Shown here: positions 12,839 to 25,225 of the stretch, in pieces
Position numbering within the stretch: position 1 is the first letter of the stretch
Layout: each line of letters opens with the position of its first letter
NCBI GenBank assembly: GCA_029931535.1
Contig: JAQPZY010001250.1
Location: 1,116,001 to 1,180,000 of the forward strand
Reading direction: 5' to 3'
From: Margaritifera margaritifera
Lineage: Eukaryota; Mollusca; Bivalvia; Unionida; Margaritiferidae
DNA: 64,000 bases
Made by a program: the position numbers and the translations under genes
Notes under the pieces: generated by a model
What the model was told of the DNA's origin: nothing
Databases searched by the model: none
The model's input: only the letters and a program-made list of their open reading frames with translations

Positions 12839-14503
12839 CGTTATATTCCATCTCAGCTTAATCCACACGGACTTTATGCCTTTAAGTAATCATTCGTCGA
12901 AAATATTTCAGTAACTAGGGTATTAATTATATTCGTAATTACTTGCACCTTATATTCTTCTTAACGTACGTTGCATCGACTACTTCATGCAATCTCAAAG
13001 GCGTTTAATTTTGTATCAGAAACTTTGCCGCTACTTCTATTCTTCTCTTCGTTGGTATTAGCTTCATCCAATTCATCATTCAACACTTCGACACGACTAA
13101 CACTACGTTGAACTTCTATATTTTCATCACTGATTGTGATACTCAAACGAAGCTCCATCCGTACTCTGGGTTTGTGTTTCAATCACATGATGCAGCATGA
13201 ATTGTGCCTAAAGTTTCCTGTATGTATTAAACCATCGGATTTAATACAGCCCGACCCTCCACACGATGTCCACTCCAAATATCTACAACTTCCATCACTT
13301 CTGTGCCCATTGCTCCAAAATAACTTGTTACTCCAAATATTACTCCCACAATCATTCCAGTAATCTTCAAATCCAATAACTGCAAACGTTTGAATATCAC
13401 AAAACCTAACAATTACTTTCTTGCTAACGGCACCCTCAGGTTAGTATAGTACTTTAGTAAATTCATAATCACAGAAACGTGTGAAATAGGATTGCATGAG
13501 ATTGGTACCAGTTCCATGTAGGTAAAACATAAAAATGCACAAGTTTGGTTGCCAGATTTAACGCTTAACCTATGCGTAATCATCACAGACATCTCTTTTT
13601 GCATGCGTGAATTTGTTTATGATAGGGTATGCAATTCATAAAACAATAATATGCAAAATTATTTTACAAAATCTTAAAGTGGAAATGCATTAATATACTG
13701 ACAGAAAACTGAGAATAAATTTCCCAAAACTCGTAGAACCATTTTTCACAGTCAACTTTAAAAGCTGTAATCATTTTCCGCCCCTAATATTCAGATTTCC
13801 CTGATGGGGGTAACAACCTTTCACTATTCTTGCAATCACAGCCACAATCACTCATGATGGAAGCATGGTTAATTCATCAATCATCACCCTGAACAACCAT
13901 TACTACTGTAGGTTCACGAGAAAAGCATGCACTCCTATATCGTTGTGTGCCATGTACTCGTCTTACCAATTAACAAGTAGAATAAGCAGTAAATATCTTG
14001 GGATGACGTGCACAACATATAGCGTCTTTAGTCATTAATATGCATAATGTACCACATAATACACATATGTACTCTAATTTTTATTTTCACTGGTTACAAA
14101 TGCCGTCACGTGTCTTCAGATACAATACTTTTAAACTAGATTAATAAGGGCAACTTTTATTGATGAAAATACAGTTTTCTATGTGTTTACCATTTGAGAC
14201 CTGCCTATTCCTTGCCGTATACTAGTATGGATATAATTAACATGTATAAAATATCCTAATTTTCCAGTTCACAATACGTACTGTCTTGAATAAATGTTTT
14301 TCCTACGTGCAATATGCATGTTTATATATAATTAGAATAACAAACTTTTAGTAAAAGAAAAGCAAAAATGATTTCTCTGTGCGAGTTTTATGAACCTAAG
14401 AGGAAGAACCTCTGAATATAAGGGATGAAGTTTCAATTTAATTATAAAACATTTCAAACAATCCTGGTCATTTTCCAGCATTTGCTAGATCAATGATCAT
14501 ATG
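11862..14503. other. No gene seen
   Basis: Short frames only. The minus-strand frame 12985-13182 (66 codons, Glu/Asn/Ser-rich) has no recognisable family and no clear splice context. The region contains one long AT array. Confidence 0.45.
12771..12834. repeat. (AT)n microsatellite
   Basis: About 32 perfect AT units; self-complementary. Confidence 0.95.
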
Positions 14504-14648
14504 GGATATCTTATTTTTGGTGAGGAAGAGTAGGATATCTTATTTTTGGTGAGGAAGAGGGGGATATCTTATTTTTGGTGAGGAAGAGTGGGATATCGTA
14601 TTTTTGGTGAGGAAGAGTGGGATATCTTATTTTTGGTGAGGAAGAGCG
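14504..14648. repeat. 29-bp minisatellite, 5 copies
   Basis: Five near-identical units of ggatatcttatttttggtga plus ggaagagtg, differing by one to three bases each. The array is phased to the exact base, so it is a young tandem expansion. Confidence 0.95.
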
Positions 14649-16001
14649 GTAATTAGGTATAGAGAACTTTGTATATTACTGTTCGCAATAGCCATCATAT
14701 GAAGAGCCCTATATCAAAGATAGCTTCTTGCTTTGTTTTGACTTATTTGAGACAGATACCTTCTTTTTATTATCCTCCAACTTCAGACAGATAACAAATT
14801 TTAAAGAAGCATTTGTTCTACTCATATTTTCTCATTCTTGGCAATTTTTAAGCCGAGGGCGTGCCTAATTTCCAAGAAATTTTGACCACGAAAAACGAAT
14901 TCTTTTTGTGTCCTTTTTGGAAGCATCAATTTGTGTTCGCCCCATATTCACATGGAGGCAGAAAATATGCAGCTAAAGGTCGATAAGAAAGACCTCTTAA
15001 TTTAACCGTCCAGCAGAGTATTCGCAAAGGGCCACTGGATAAATCAGTATTGCAGTTCATGCATCATTCGTGCATAGTAAGGCATAATTATCTCTCTCAT
15101 ATAAACAATGTACAGTGCATGCACACCTATTTATCGGTTGGACCAGACTCTAGTCAATTTCACTGCAAGGTCAAAACAAACAGGTAATGTAAGTAGATCT
15201 ATATTATTACATTTTAAAAACTACATATACTTCATCTGACATGCGTGGTGGAGGTGAATAAAATCGTAAATAGCAATCCTACACCAGGACCAAATGTGCA
15301 TTTAGACCCAGTTAATATTAGACGTTACATCATTGTAAATTATCTTTATTGCTAATGTAAATTTAGCTTTTCAAAGGAATCTGACAGCAGATAGCATATG
15401 GTTATGCAAACAAGTTAACATTTGCACGTCCAGCAAGTTGACAATAATTTACTGTTACGCATACTCCAATTTTTTTTTTGTATTTGAGAACTTAGATGTA
15501 TTCTGTTTTTTTATATCTTCTGATTCTTCGTCTTCTTCCGCTTTTACTCCTTTTCTTTCAAACTGGGCATTACATCAGGCAGTTCCATCACTCGGTAGCT
15601 ATGTGGACCAACAGGGGAAATAATTACTGCGCGGACGCGGAAAGGTGTTCTTGGAAAAGGGGGCAGAGCAAACAGAAACATTTTACGACCCGTGAAATGT
15701 TTTATAAAAATGTTCATTCTCGTCTTTCTTTTAAAAAATGTACATCTATTTTTTTGTTCTAAAGTATCAAAAGTTGATAACCTTTTCTCGGTAACTGAAT
15801 TACACAATCGAAAATGTCCTTTTTGTGATACCAAAATAGGCAGTTAATACCTCATTAATAATAGAAAACCAAAACAAATCATACAGTTTCATTGGTAGAC
15901 ATGTAGTAAATACGAGACCTGGTCGAAAGTGTAAACGTTGGGGTGAAAGCGATAAAGACGTTGAATACCGTTTTCTTTTCATCTGTCCTATAAAGATATT
16001 A

Positions 16002-16008
<7 letters not shown>

Positions 16009-16082
<74 letters not shown>
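16009..16082. repeat. (TC)n microsatellite
   Basis: About 36 perfect TC units. Confidence 0.95.
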
Positions 16083-16084
<2 letters not shown>

Positions 16085-16386
16085 CATTTAGATTGGTTTG
16101 GATGTTTTGTATTTTGTATATAACTCCACCGCCCTTGATATTCTGTTTGTATGACAATTACATAAGTGAAGTAAATTTTTGTTTTCTTTTTTTTTTTTAT
16201 TGACTTGTTCCATCAAAATTTATGTAGTTAAATATGTTTTCCCCTTTAGAAGGAATTTTGATCTAAAGGGGCTGAGCGTGAACCATATATTTAATCTGCT
16301 GTAATTGTGTCATTTTCCATAAATAAGAGCTACTTATAAGGTCTGGGTTGTAGGATCAAATAATCTATAATAACAAAGTAGATATT

Positions 16387-16387
<1 letters not shown>

Positions 16388-16427
<40 letters not shown>
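16388..16427. repeat. (ATT)n microsatellite
   Basis: About 13 ATT units, followed by a gtt-rich stretch. Confidence 0.9.
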
Positions 16428-17175
16428 GTGGTTGTTGTTATATAATGTAGCTATTCTTGAATCTTTTGTGTTGTTCTTGTTCTATATTGTCTTCATCATG
16501 TCACCCCAGCTACTATGGCTGTGTTTTTCCTTCTTTTTATTGCTTGTGCATGGATGACTTGTACTTGATTGCTGATACTTATATTTAAAGTTTAAAATTT
16601 GCATTCAAGTTTTGATTTTCTCCATTTATACTGCTAAATGCCGTATATGTAGATATGAGCAACCTGAAAGCCTTGAGTATGAGATGGTATCACAGTTTTG
16701 ACTTGATCAATAAACACAATGTAATAGATGCACTTGTAAAATATGTAGGCTGTACATATATAAAACTACGAACGTGTTTAAATCCGAGTCGGCGAAAAGA
16801 ACGAGCAGGCCGTTAGGACGAAACATGTTCATAAGTCATATCAAGCGAATTCTTCCCATGACAGAACAAAAACCCGTTTTTTTTATGTATTTATTACATA
16901 CTCTGTCCTTATTACGCTTTACAAATATATTGAGGTATACATTGTGAGTGGAATTTAAAGCAAATTGGAATATATTCAAGTACGATTCGGTGCATCGAAG
17001 AATATTGACACGAGGACGTCAGTGAAAACACCTAAATAATTCTAGTGTGGAAGGGCGATACGGGAATATGGATTGAACTCCCGTCTCGAACGCCAGATCA
17101 ACAATGTAAGATGAAATGGGTATGAAATAAAATAATATACAAGGTATAGATGTTGTTCTTTATATTTTGATTATT

Positions 17176-17880
17176 CAGTTATGGATCAGAAGTTTTGGGT
17201 TTTGGGAAAGCAACTTATATTGAAAGAGTATATATGCAATTTTGCAGACGTTTACCTGGTGCAAAGCTGTGTATGCAGAAAGATTTTGTATATGGGAGAT
17301 CTGGAAGAACAACATCATTGACTGAAACGTTTCAAAATATTTTTAAGTACTGGTTTAAGATTTTGAATTCCGATGACACAAAATATATTAAAAGTATGTA
17401 TAATATACTTGTACAGAGATATAATCCTTTTCCAACCAAACAAGTGATGGTTTTTCTTGTTCGAGATTTATTATTATCATTGGATTTTTATCATGTTAGG
17501 TTAAACCAAGGTTTAGGAGAACATAGTATTTTTATTTTTGTTATAAAACAAAGACTAACTAATAATTATATACAGAACTGGAACTCAAGATTGACTGATT
17601 TACTTTGAGCTATATTATACAAAGACATTTAAAGCTTTTGCAGTTTTTTTTACCGAGATTGCAATACCGCTACCAAATTTAGAGTTGCACTTACAAAATT
17701 AAGAGTATCGTTGGTTGGATCACGATGAAATTGAAACTGGCAAATGGGCAATCCCGACAGTTCCTTGTGAAAATAAAAAATTTAAACTTTCTAATATTTT
17801 GGAAGATTAGTTTCATGTTATGTTTTTATGTCCTTTGTATATACATTTAAGGAGAGAATATATAATGCGCATATTCTGAA
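17176..17880 (+). pseudogene. Non-LTR retrotransposon ORF2, C-terminal fragment
   Basis: The frame opens at about 17176 with YGSEVLGFGKATYIERV, then FCRRLPGAKL and FVYGRSGRTTSL, and remains open to 17608. The layout (an LYGSE(V)WGF-type motif, FCR+ILG, then YGELGR) matches, from recall, the region just after the RT domain in LINE ORF2 proteins. After 17608 the similarity continues in other frames (for example FFTEIAIPLPNL and DEIETGKWAIP) to about 17870, so the fragment is broken. No RT core or endonuclease lies upstream. The decayed LINE at 40994-43640 may belong to the same or a related lineage. Confidence 0.7.
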
Positions 17881-19706
17881 TATGCCCTAGTCGTTGAAAT
17901 TCATCAAATTTTAAAAATTTTCAAATGCAGAAGTAAAAGAAATAGCTGGTATTTATATCTACAAAGCATTCATACATAGAAAAAAGAATATTGTTTTTCA
18001 ACATACATACTTTTTCTCTCTGTTATGAATATCCATTATCTCATTTACTCTGTCCCGTGCGTTAGTGAGTCCTTGTCTTTATTATGACTTGTGCTTCATT
18101 TATAGACTAAAACTGTGTTGTAGTCTATACTAGTTTAATTGTTATAAATATTTAATATAAATTTTATTTACATGATATTATATTTTTATTATTGACTATG
18201 TATTATGTGTAGATATTATTTGTATTGCCACCAATGAATTTGTCATTGTTTTGTATATGTACGCTCAAGAGCGAGTAGGCCTAATGGCAATGAAGTTCTG
18301 GTTTACATTTTGATGATACATGAAATCGTAAAGAGATAGACAGTCCTTCTGAGATCATTTCTCTCTTGTGCTTAATTGAACAAAACAGATGTCAAGACTT
18401 GAGAGTGTTTTGACATATTCACAAAATCCAATTTTACAGCTTCCTGTGACCAGTTAGAATGGAAAAAGATTTACAACATCGTCATCAGGAGATAAATACC
18501 ATTTTTTGCCAAAATCAGTAGATTTTAAATTTCAGTTTTTGCTGTACAAATAGTAAAACAATACTTCACACAATTTTATTAGACGCTCTTGTTGATTGTC
18601 ATTTCTCTCCAAAAAGACTTTAATAAGTATGCAATTCGCACGAGTTTGTTCGAATTCATTACCACTTTAGTGAAAACAGAGGATTTTAAATAAATTTAGA
18701 AATGAAAATACATCCTAATGTTACAAATCCATGACATCATATTTTAGCTCATGTCTATGATACAGAGGAAAGATATTGTACTAGCAGCGTCGGAGTCGGC
18801 GTAGGCACCGATACAAATGGTATATTTACCTTGTCGGTCAAGAGAGAGTTTAAAGCTGCTAGCAGGTTTTCACACTGATGATAAGCAAATAATTCCTGGC
18901 GTTGAGTATCGTAGGTTGGACATTCAAAAAAATTACGATAAGGCGTTGTAATCTCCAAGCGCATTTCCAATAACTGAAAAATGACATGATTTTGGTCTGC
19001 TGACAACTTTTTGCTCATTTTTCAACGGATTCTTATTTAAAACTAAAGAGGTATGAGAGACGCTTTTACACGATTGTTCTGTAAAGCGCATTTCAATTGG
19101 TAACAAATTCATATATTTCCTAAATTGATCTTTTGATGTAGGCACACTGCAAGTTATACCGTATTCAGTCTCAACGATGAGTTGCTGATAAGTCGAACTT
19201 AAAAACTATTTAAGCAGTACATTTCTTATGCCTTCCTCTTTAGAGCGAATTACTACGGAATCCTCTGATGCCATATCCAGAAGAAGTGAATTATATTCTG
19301 ATTTAACAAGCATCCTATCTAATTTTTCAGAGGGATCAGAATTCAAAATGTTAACCGCTGAGCATCCCTTTTGATGATATATAAGTCACTAGCACCCATG
19401 CGTTCTAAATGATCAAGTTCACCACCTGAACAACTGAGAAAATCTTCTTCGTTGTTGGCTACAATATAATCACTGTGCATGGAATCAATAATTGTAACTA
19501 CGCGATGAATTTCTCACTGACATCTGAATTTTGCCAGAATCAGGAACTAACGTTTAGAAGAAAAACTAAACTCAAATTTGGAAAATTTGCAAATAAGGTC
19601 AAAGCAGAACATGATGGCAATCAGTGAAAATAAAGCGAAATGTGTGCTTATTGGTACATCCTAAAAACTGTCGTGAATGATCAAAAGGGACTTCAACTTG
19701 GGGATA
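17881..19706. other. Unassigned; decayed minus-strand reading frames at 18755-19560
   Basis: On the minus strand between about 19510 and 18755 several frames join into a coherent-looking protein with frameshifts (for example SDYIVANNEEDFL, SGGELDHLERMG, SKEEGIRNVLL, FFECPTYDTQRQELF). The last piece resembles LINE C-terminal regions, but the first pieces do not match any family I know. It could be a decayed transposon gene. No function is claimed. Confidence 0.35.
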
Positions 19707-19857
19707 ATTGGATTGTATGTTGATGGTACTCTGGGATGAAAAAATTTGATTCTATGTTGATGGTGCTCTGGGCTGAAAAAATTGGATTCTATGTTGATGG
19801 TATTCTGGGCTGAAAAATTGGATTGTATGTTGATGGTACTCTTGGATGAAAAAAAAT
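19707..19857. repeat. ~37-bp minisatellite, 4 copies
   Basis: Four units, each with ggattgtatgttgatggta and ctctgggctgaaaaaa. Spacing is 38, 37 and 36 bp because the A-run varies. Confidence 0.9.
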
Positions 19858-19869
19858 GCATTTGAAATA

Positions 19870-20610
19870 TACCTATTGATCCCTAAACTCGAAGATAGCT
19901 CTGATATGGAAGTTCAAAAAGAATCTTTCTAAAGATGCAAAAATCCTTTTCTCAAATGCCTATAACTTACAAATAATTAACTACTATTTAACTATTTGGG
20001 GAAATTGTTCTTGAGCACAACTAGATAGGAGACATAAAGCGCAAAAACGTGCCGTATTCACCTTACTAAATGTTCCACTTGAAACAACATATACATTTCA
20101 GATAATTGAAATTGCAGAAAATTCAAAAACAAATTGATTTCTACAAGGTTGTACTTGTTTATAAATTAATAGATGGGGATATGCCTATATGCATGACTGA
20201 ATTGTTTATAAATTAATAGATGGGGATATGCCTATATGCATGACTGAATTGTTTATAAATTAATAGATGGGGATATGCCTATATGCATGACTGAATTGTT
20301 TATAAATTAATAGATGGGAATATGCCTATATGCATGACTGAATTGTTTATAAATTAATAGATGGGGATATGCCTATATGCATGACTGAATTGTTTTAAGA
20401 AAACTATAATGAGTACTCTTCAAGGTTAATCACAGATGCAAATGGCAACTTTAAAATTCCCAAAAGAAATACTGAACAATTTAAATGTAGCCTCCAGTAT
20501 TCTGGAGCTGTGAATTGCAATTCAGTTCTATACCATGTCAAAAAAGCCGGCTCTGCCCATAGTTTCAAGTACATGTATTTTGATTATTTGCAAGAGAGTC
20601 GGCTTTAATT
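19870..20610 (+). pseudogene. CR1/Jockey-like LINE, C-terminal fragment
   Basis: Plus-strand frames resemble the C-terminus of CR1/Jockey-type ORF2: AQKRAVFTLLNVPLETTY near 20045-20095 and, near 20410-20590, SSRLITDANGNFKIPKRNTE, then LYHVKKAGSAHSFKYMYF. This corresponds to the end of ORF2 where a 'YNTR..FxxPRxxT...WNSLPxxIKxxxSxxxFKxxL' pattern is usual. Stops and frameshifts are present. A 47-bp segment inside the fragment is amplified five times (20157-20391). Confidence 0.65.
20157..20391. repeat. 47-bp tandem repeat, 5 exact-period copies
   Basis: Five adjacent units of 47 bp starting gtttataaattaatagatgg and ending catgactgaatt. Only one clear substitution is seen (gggg to ggga in copy 4). 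The period is constant, so the array is very young. Confidence 0.97.
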
Positions 20611-20676
20611 GTTCTTATTATTGTTCTTCTTCTTTTGTAGTTTGGACAAATATGAAATATACCTTTCTTTGTATAC

Positions 20677-20895
20677 ACCGTATAATACGAGTCCAAATGT
20701 AATACTAGTCCAAATGTAAACATAGACCCTGATCTGCCGTCGCATAAGCAGATCAGGGTCTGTGATGTTTGTTCTACTGATTAGTCCTTACAAACTACAT
20801 AGACCCAGATCTGCCGGCACATTATGCGACGGCAGATCTGGGTCTATGCAGTTTTCAGTTGGTATTAGCTTAAACGTACGTGAGTATAAGCGGTA
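20677..20895 (-). mobile_element. Double-hairpin MITE, copy A
   Basis: Two near-perfect hairpins in tandem, one at about 20721-20764 built on catagaccctgatctgccg and one at about 20798-20848 built on catagacccagatctgccg. They sit between terminal inverted repeats of the ACCGTATAATACGAG / cgtgagtataagcggta type. The same architecture recurs at 37524-37743 and 40265-40485. It is non-coding and non-autonomous. Confidence 0.85.
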
Positions 20896-22316
20896 GGTGG
20901 AACACTGGAAGTAGTTGTTCGTCAAAGTTAAAATGAGTATAAGTTTGATCTCTGTATTGCTGCAAAAAGTCAAAGTAATTAAAAAGTTAGAAGAACTGCC
21001 CTCTATAAATCTCATAATCTGAATACAACACTGTTTTAAAAATATATTATCTGCTTCTTAGCTCAACTACATACTGCATTTTTTTTTATTATTTATTTTT
21101 GTAAGCTGAAGAAGCACCAAGTCCCTTGAGAGAGAGAAAGAGATAGATTAAACAGGTAACTTTACTTCTTCCTCAATCCCCAATATATGGATCAGCAAAA
21201 TTGTCATTTGTCTTTCACTGATGTTGCTATTCAATAAATATCTTTTTTACAAAATCATTGTACACCTTCCCCCCCCCCCCCCCCCCGCCTCTGCTGGCAG
21301 TCATCATCTGACATATTTCCAAAACTGGCCGAAGAAGGTCGTCTTGTTTTGATTATTTAAAGCGAACGTTGGCACCGTCTCTCCGTCTGTTCGTTTCACT
21401 GATTCGGTATCAATAGTTTGTAAAGTTTTTATTGTGTTTGGTAGCTTCGGTAACTCATATTTCCTTTGCGTACTTTTTATTATATCTTTTTTGTCTTTTT
21501 TTTATTTTTATTTTTGTATTTTTATTTTTTTGCGATTTATTACTCGTTTCCCCTGTGTCTCTGAAGAACGCTGGAGTCTTTTTGTCTTTCCTGTCCATTC
21601 AGCCATAATAAGTGTTTCTCTTGTCAGAACGTATGCATCAGTCCTTCAAACAAAATGCCATCTGATCACCAGCAAATGAATAAAATGAGTCTATCTATGA
21701 TTTTGAAACATTTAAGGAAAGGTGAAACATAGAACAAAACTCTATAAATCGCCATTTGATCGTATTCTCAGCGTAACCAGTGAATGTATTACCCAGCGTA
21801 ATCACTGAAATTATTTACCAGTTGTAAGCAGTTAAATATATTACCCAGCGTAACCACTAAAATGTTTTACCCAGCATAACCAGTGAAATGTATTATCCAG
21901 CGTAATAAAAGTTTCCAATATTGCTCGTAAATGGCAACAAAACTTCCAGGAAACAATAAAAATACTTTTTATATGTTTAATCTTCTTCTCAGTCGTCCTG
22001 ACAGTCAGTTAATCGAAAAGTTTGACGAAATATGGAATTTTAGTGAAATTCGTGCATACCCCAAAACCACAACGTATTTATCACAAGTTATTGATTATTC
22101 CGAGACCAGAGTGATTTTAGTGTTCCGCGGGCTACAACTTTTGTACAAAGTATACAGTTTAAAGAAGAAAAAAAACCCACCTACCTTTGACGGGCATTTA
22201 ACCATGTGTTTGGAATGTAGTCAGCACGTAATTTAAACGTATTCTGCGCGTAGCCATTGTATACTTAACGTCTACAGTTATCCCCGGTGAATATCAATAT
22301 CTCGAACTTCAGTGTA

Positions 22317-22386
<70 letters not shown>

Positions 22387-22960
22387 GTTTGAATGTTCTA
22401 TTGCTTATTGAATCTCAGACGTCATAATTTTGTATCCATAATTTTTAATCTTGAATTTAGTATGTCCAACGAATATGACTTTAATTTTCGTGATTATGAT
22501 AGTGTCAGCTAAGAGTTGACATTCTGCTTCCACATGCATGTACTGACCTGTAGATTGAGTCACTTCATCATTCTTTCTAAGTAACATTCCTTATTTGTTG
22601 GAGGTTCCGCTCCAAATTTTTAAATGTAAATACATGAACATCTAGAAACATAGTTACATTAACATTTGTGCTCATTTTAAACGAAACGTATTAAACGAAT
22701 TTATTGATGTCTATATCGTGCGAGATTTGGCAAGAAAAAGAAATGAATTCAACAAGTTTTATAAATTATTTTTTTAATATAGCACAGATATACATGTATT
22801 ATCACATGACGAATCACATTCTTTTTCATTAACTCAACATTCAATTTGACGTGTGCAATTTTACACGTCTACCTAAGGTAATGACATAATATGGCGCATT
22901 TACCTAACGTGACATTGTGATGAGATATTTTACCGTTTGTAGACATATAAGAAGTACTAA
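20896..22960. other. No gene seen; poly-C run, degenerate repeat and AT array
   Basis: A run of about 16 C lies at 21271-21286. A degenerate ~31-bp tandem repeat (cagcgtaaccagtgaaatgt, about four copies) spans about 21770-21905. A plus frame of 101 codons (21931-22236) has no recognisable motif. An AT array lies at 22320-22382. Confidence 0.5.
22320..22382. repeat. (AT)n microsatellite
   Basis: About 31 AT units. Confidence 0.95.
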
Positions 22961-24121
22961 ATGGGTTATTGCAATGCTATATATGCAGTCCTCACCCTCC
23001 TTGACTTGTCTGCAGCATTTGATACAATAGACCATGATATATTACTTCACCATCTCCATCATGTATTTGGCATTCACGATACAGCCTTACTATGGTTCAA
23101 GTCCTACTTGGTCAACAGGACACAAATTGTGTCCGCAAATAGAAAACACTCCAGCCCAGTTGATCTATGTTTTGGCGTTCCACAGGGTTCTGTTCTTGGA
23201 CCTGTTCTCTTCATTCTATACACTCAGCCGCTCTCAAGTGTCATAGATCGTCATCCAGTGTCTCACCGATTGTATGCTGATGACACCCAAATATACAAAT
23301 CTAGCCACCCAACTGAAGTTGACGCTACCATCCAAGGTGTGGAGAGGTGTATTTCCGATGTGAAATCATGGATGACATGTAACAAGCTGCAGATGAATGA
23401 TGATAAAACTGAAGCCATTCTGATTACCACACAAAGACTTTCTCATTCACATCCTTTACCTCAAACAATAAATATCAGCAACACCAACATTAAATTCACA
23501 CAGTCAGTACGAAACCTAGGTGTTACTCTAGACAGTACACTCTCATTGCACCAACATGTCATGAACATATGCAAGGCTGCATACAATGAGCTGAGACGGA
23601 TCAGCTCCATTCGCAATTATCTTTCAGTTGATGCCACTAAAACACTTGTGTGTTCCTTAGTACTTTCAAGACTGGACTATTGTAACTCAATTATATCTGG
23701 TTCATCTCAGTATATACTCTTGAAACTTCAAAAAGTTCAAAACACAGCTGCTCGGATCATTCTTAGAGTACCACGAACAGAGCACACCTCTCCCCTGCTC
23801 TGTACCCTACACTGGCTACCCATTCGATCCAGAATCAAACACAAAATTTGTTCTCTGTGCTACGTTTCACTGACTGGCACCAGTCCAACATACCTATCTC
23901 ACCTCACCCATGTGTACACCCCAGCAAGATACTTACGCTCCTCTTCCGACACCCGAATTCTCATTATTCCCAATACCAAAATGAAGTCATACGGACAACG
24001 TTCTTTTGCATACCAGGGCTCAGCAACGTGGAACGAATTCCCTACTGAACTTAGACACAAAGACACGGTGATCTCATTCAAGAGTGCTCTTAAAACGCAC
24101 CTATTTCGACTGCAAGAATAG
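22961..24121 (+). CDS. Non-LTR retrotransposon reverse transcriptase, 5'-truncated but uninterrupted
   Basis: This 386-codon frame covers most of the RT of an L2/CR1-type LINE. Motif A is LLDLSAAFDTIDHD (residues 13-26). The GVPQGSVLGP motif is at 72-81. The catalytic YADD is at 105-108, inside LYADDTQIYKS. The NKLQMNDDKTE thumb-side motif and the C-terminal LHWLPIRSRIKHKI and ATWNEFPTELR segments follow. In life the protein copies LINE RNA by target-primed reverse transcription. The apurinic endonuclease and the RT finger blocks upstream are missing, and LINE similarity begins only about residue 9. The first residues are therefore flanking DNA and the start codon is incidental. The catalytic residues visible are intact, so the copy may be fairly young. 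Confidence 0.9.
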   Translation: MGYCNAIYAVLTLLDLSAAFDTIDHDILLHHLHHVFGIHDTALLWFKSYLVNRTQIVSANRKHSSPVDLCFGVPQGSVLGPVLFILYTQPLSSVIDRHPVSHRLYADDTQIYKSSHPTEVDATIQGVERCISDVKSWMTCNKLQMNDDKTEAILITTQRLSHSHPLPQTINISNTNIKFTQSVRNLGVTLDSTLSLHQHVMNICKAAYNELRRISSIRNYLSVDATKTLVCSLVLSRLDYCNSIISGSSQYILLKLQKVQNTAARIILRVPRTEHTSPLLCTLHWLPIRSRIKHKICSLCYVSLTGTSPTYLSHLTHVYTPARYLRSSSDTRILIIPNTKMKSYGQRSFAYQGSATWNEFPTELRHKDTVISFKSALKTHLFRLQE

Positions 24122-24318
24122 ACCTTGAGACTTAATAATGTTCCTTACCTTAATTATTTTCAGCATGTTTTTGTTTCCTAATTTCATGGTGTTTGTTTTT
24201 TGTAATCATATCATTATAATTGTTTTTAGGTGTTATTTAATGTTGTAAAGCGCTTAGAGCTTCTAAAGATTAGGCACTATACAAAGTCCTCATTATTATT
24301 ATTATTATTTATTATTAT
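22980..24318 (+). mobile_element. 5'-truncated L2/CR1-like LINE
   Basis: Starts abruptly within the RT coding region and ends with a 3' UTR carrying tgtaaagcgcttagagcttc and tatacaaagtcc, followed by a short (ATT)n tail (about 24291-24318). This kind of 3' end with a short microsatellite tail is common in L2/CR1-clade elements. The 5' truncation is the usual result of incomplete target-primed reverse transcription. Exact 5' junction and target-site duplication not determined. Confidence 0.85.
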
Positions 24319-24639
24319 TTCGTGTGATGACCTTTCATTTTCGTGCATCTAGGAAAAAAGTGTGACATCTAGAAGTGTTTTGTTCTCACTGAAAACATTT
24401 AAGAAAACTTTTGTTTAAATAGATGACTGTTTGCTTTCAACTCCCTTGAATGCCACCCACATTCTCATGACGCTTTCTGCTGTTGAAATCAGTAAAATTC
24501 CTTTTCATAAGATGGATCTAATCTTATGTTATTGTTTGTCATGTAGTTTATAATTATAATACATGACAATGGTTTTTATATCTTTAGCTAGCAATGTGTT
24601 TTTATATTTGCATATTGTACTTAAAACTTAACTTATCTC

Positions 24640-24780
24640 AATGCAGACAACCTCTCAGTGCAGACAAGTTCTCACTGCAGACCTCTCAGTGCAGACATCA
24701 GTAGACGACCTCTCAGTGCAGATATCAGTGCAGACAATTTCTCAGTGCAGACAATTTCTCAGTGCAGACAACCTTTCATG
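24640..24780. repeat. ~18-bp degenerate tandem repeat
   Basis: About eight units of ctcagtgcagacaa(c/t)(c/t)t with irregular spacing (some units shortened). Confidence 0.85.
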
Positions 24781-24852
24781 TCTCACTGAAGAATCCTCAT
24801 TGTATACTGCATGGTTGATAAAGTTTGAATGGAGTGAGCTTATGCAGATGTA

Positions 24853-24855
<3 letters not shown>

Positions 24856-24897
<42 letters not shown>
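24856..24897. repeat. (GT)n microsatellite
   Basis: About 20 GT units. A second GT array of similar length follows at 25068-25110. Confidence 0.95.
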
Positions 24898-24898
<1 letters not shown>

Positions 24899-25065
24899 AC
24901 TAATTGAGGTTTCTATGTAAAGAACAAAATATAAAACAGCACATGGAATTCTCCTCAGAAAAACAACAACATGCGGTTTGAGACTGCACTGATGTCGTCC
25001 TATTTGCGAGTTTTCCAAGAATTATGTGTAACATTTTTTCTTTGCGGATAATCCTTCAATAGTGC

Positions 25066-25111
<46 letters not shown>

Positions 25112-25225
25112 AGAGAGAGAGATTTTATATCAACAATTATTGTTTACTTTGATGATTTTGTGAAAACAAAATCTACTTATGTAGGAAATAATTCGTTGAA
25201 ATGACGCTTTTACAATATCACATTT

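Larger units (their letters stand above)
14649..17175. other. No supported gene; two microsatellites
   Basis: The minus-strand frame 15834-15544 contains VIISPVGPHSYRV, which resembles the GPY/F motif at the C-terminus of Gypsy integrases, but the surrounding sequence is too short to call. A tRNA-like stretch in reverse orientation lies near 17050-17105 (ggattgaactcccgtctcga). Otherwise nothing is seen. Confidence 0.4.

Noticed and set aside
17045..17105. tRNA-like stretch in reverse orientation (ggattgaactcccgtctcga)
   Set aside because: Only a B-box-like part is visible. I could not fold acceptor and anticodon arms, so it is at best an old SINE fragment.
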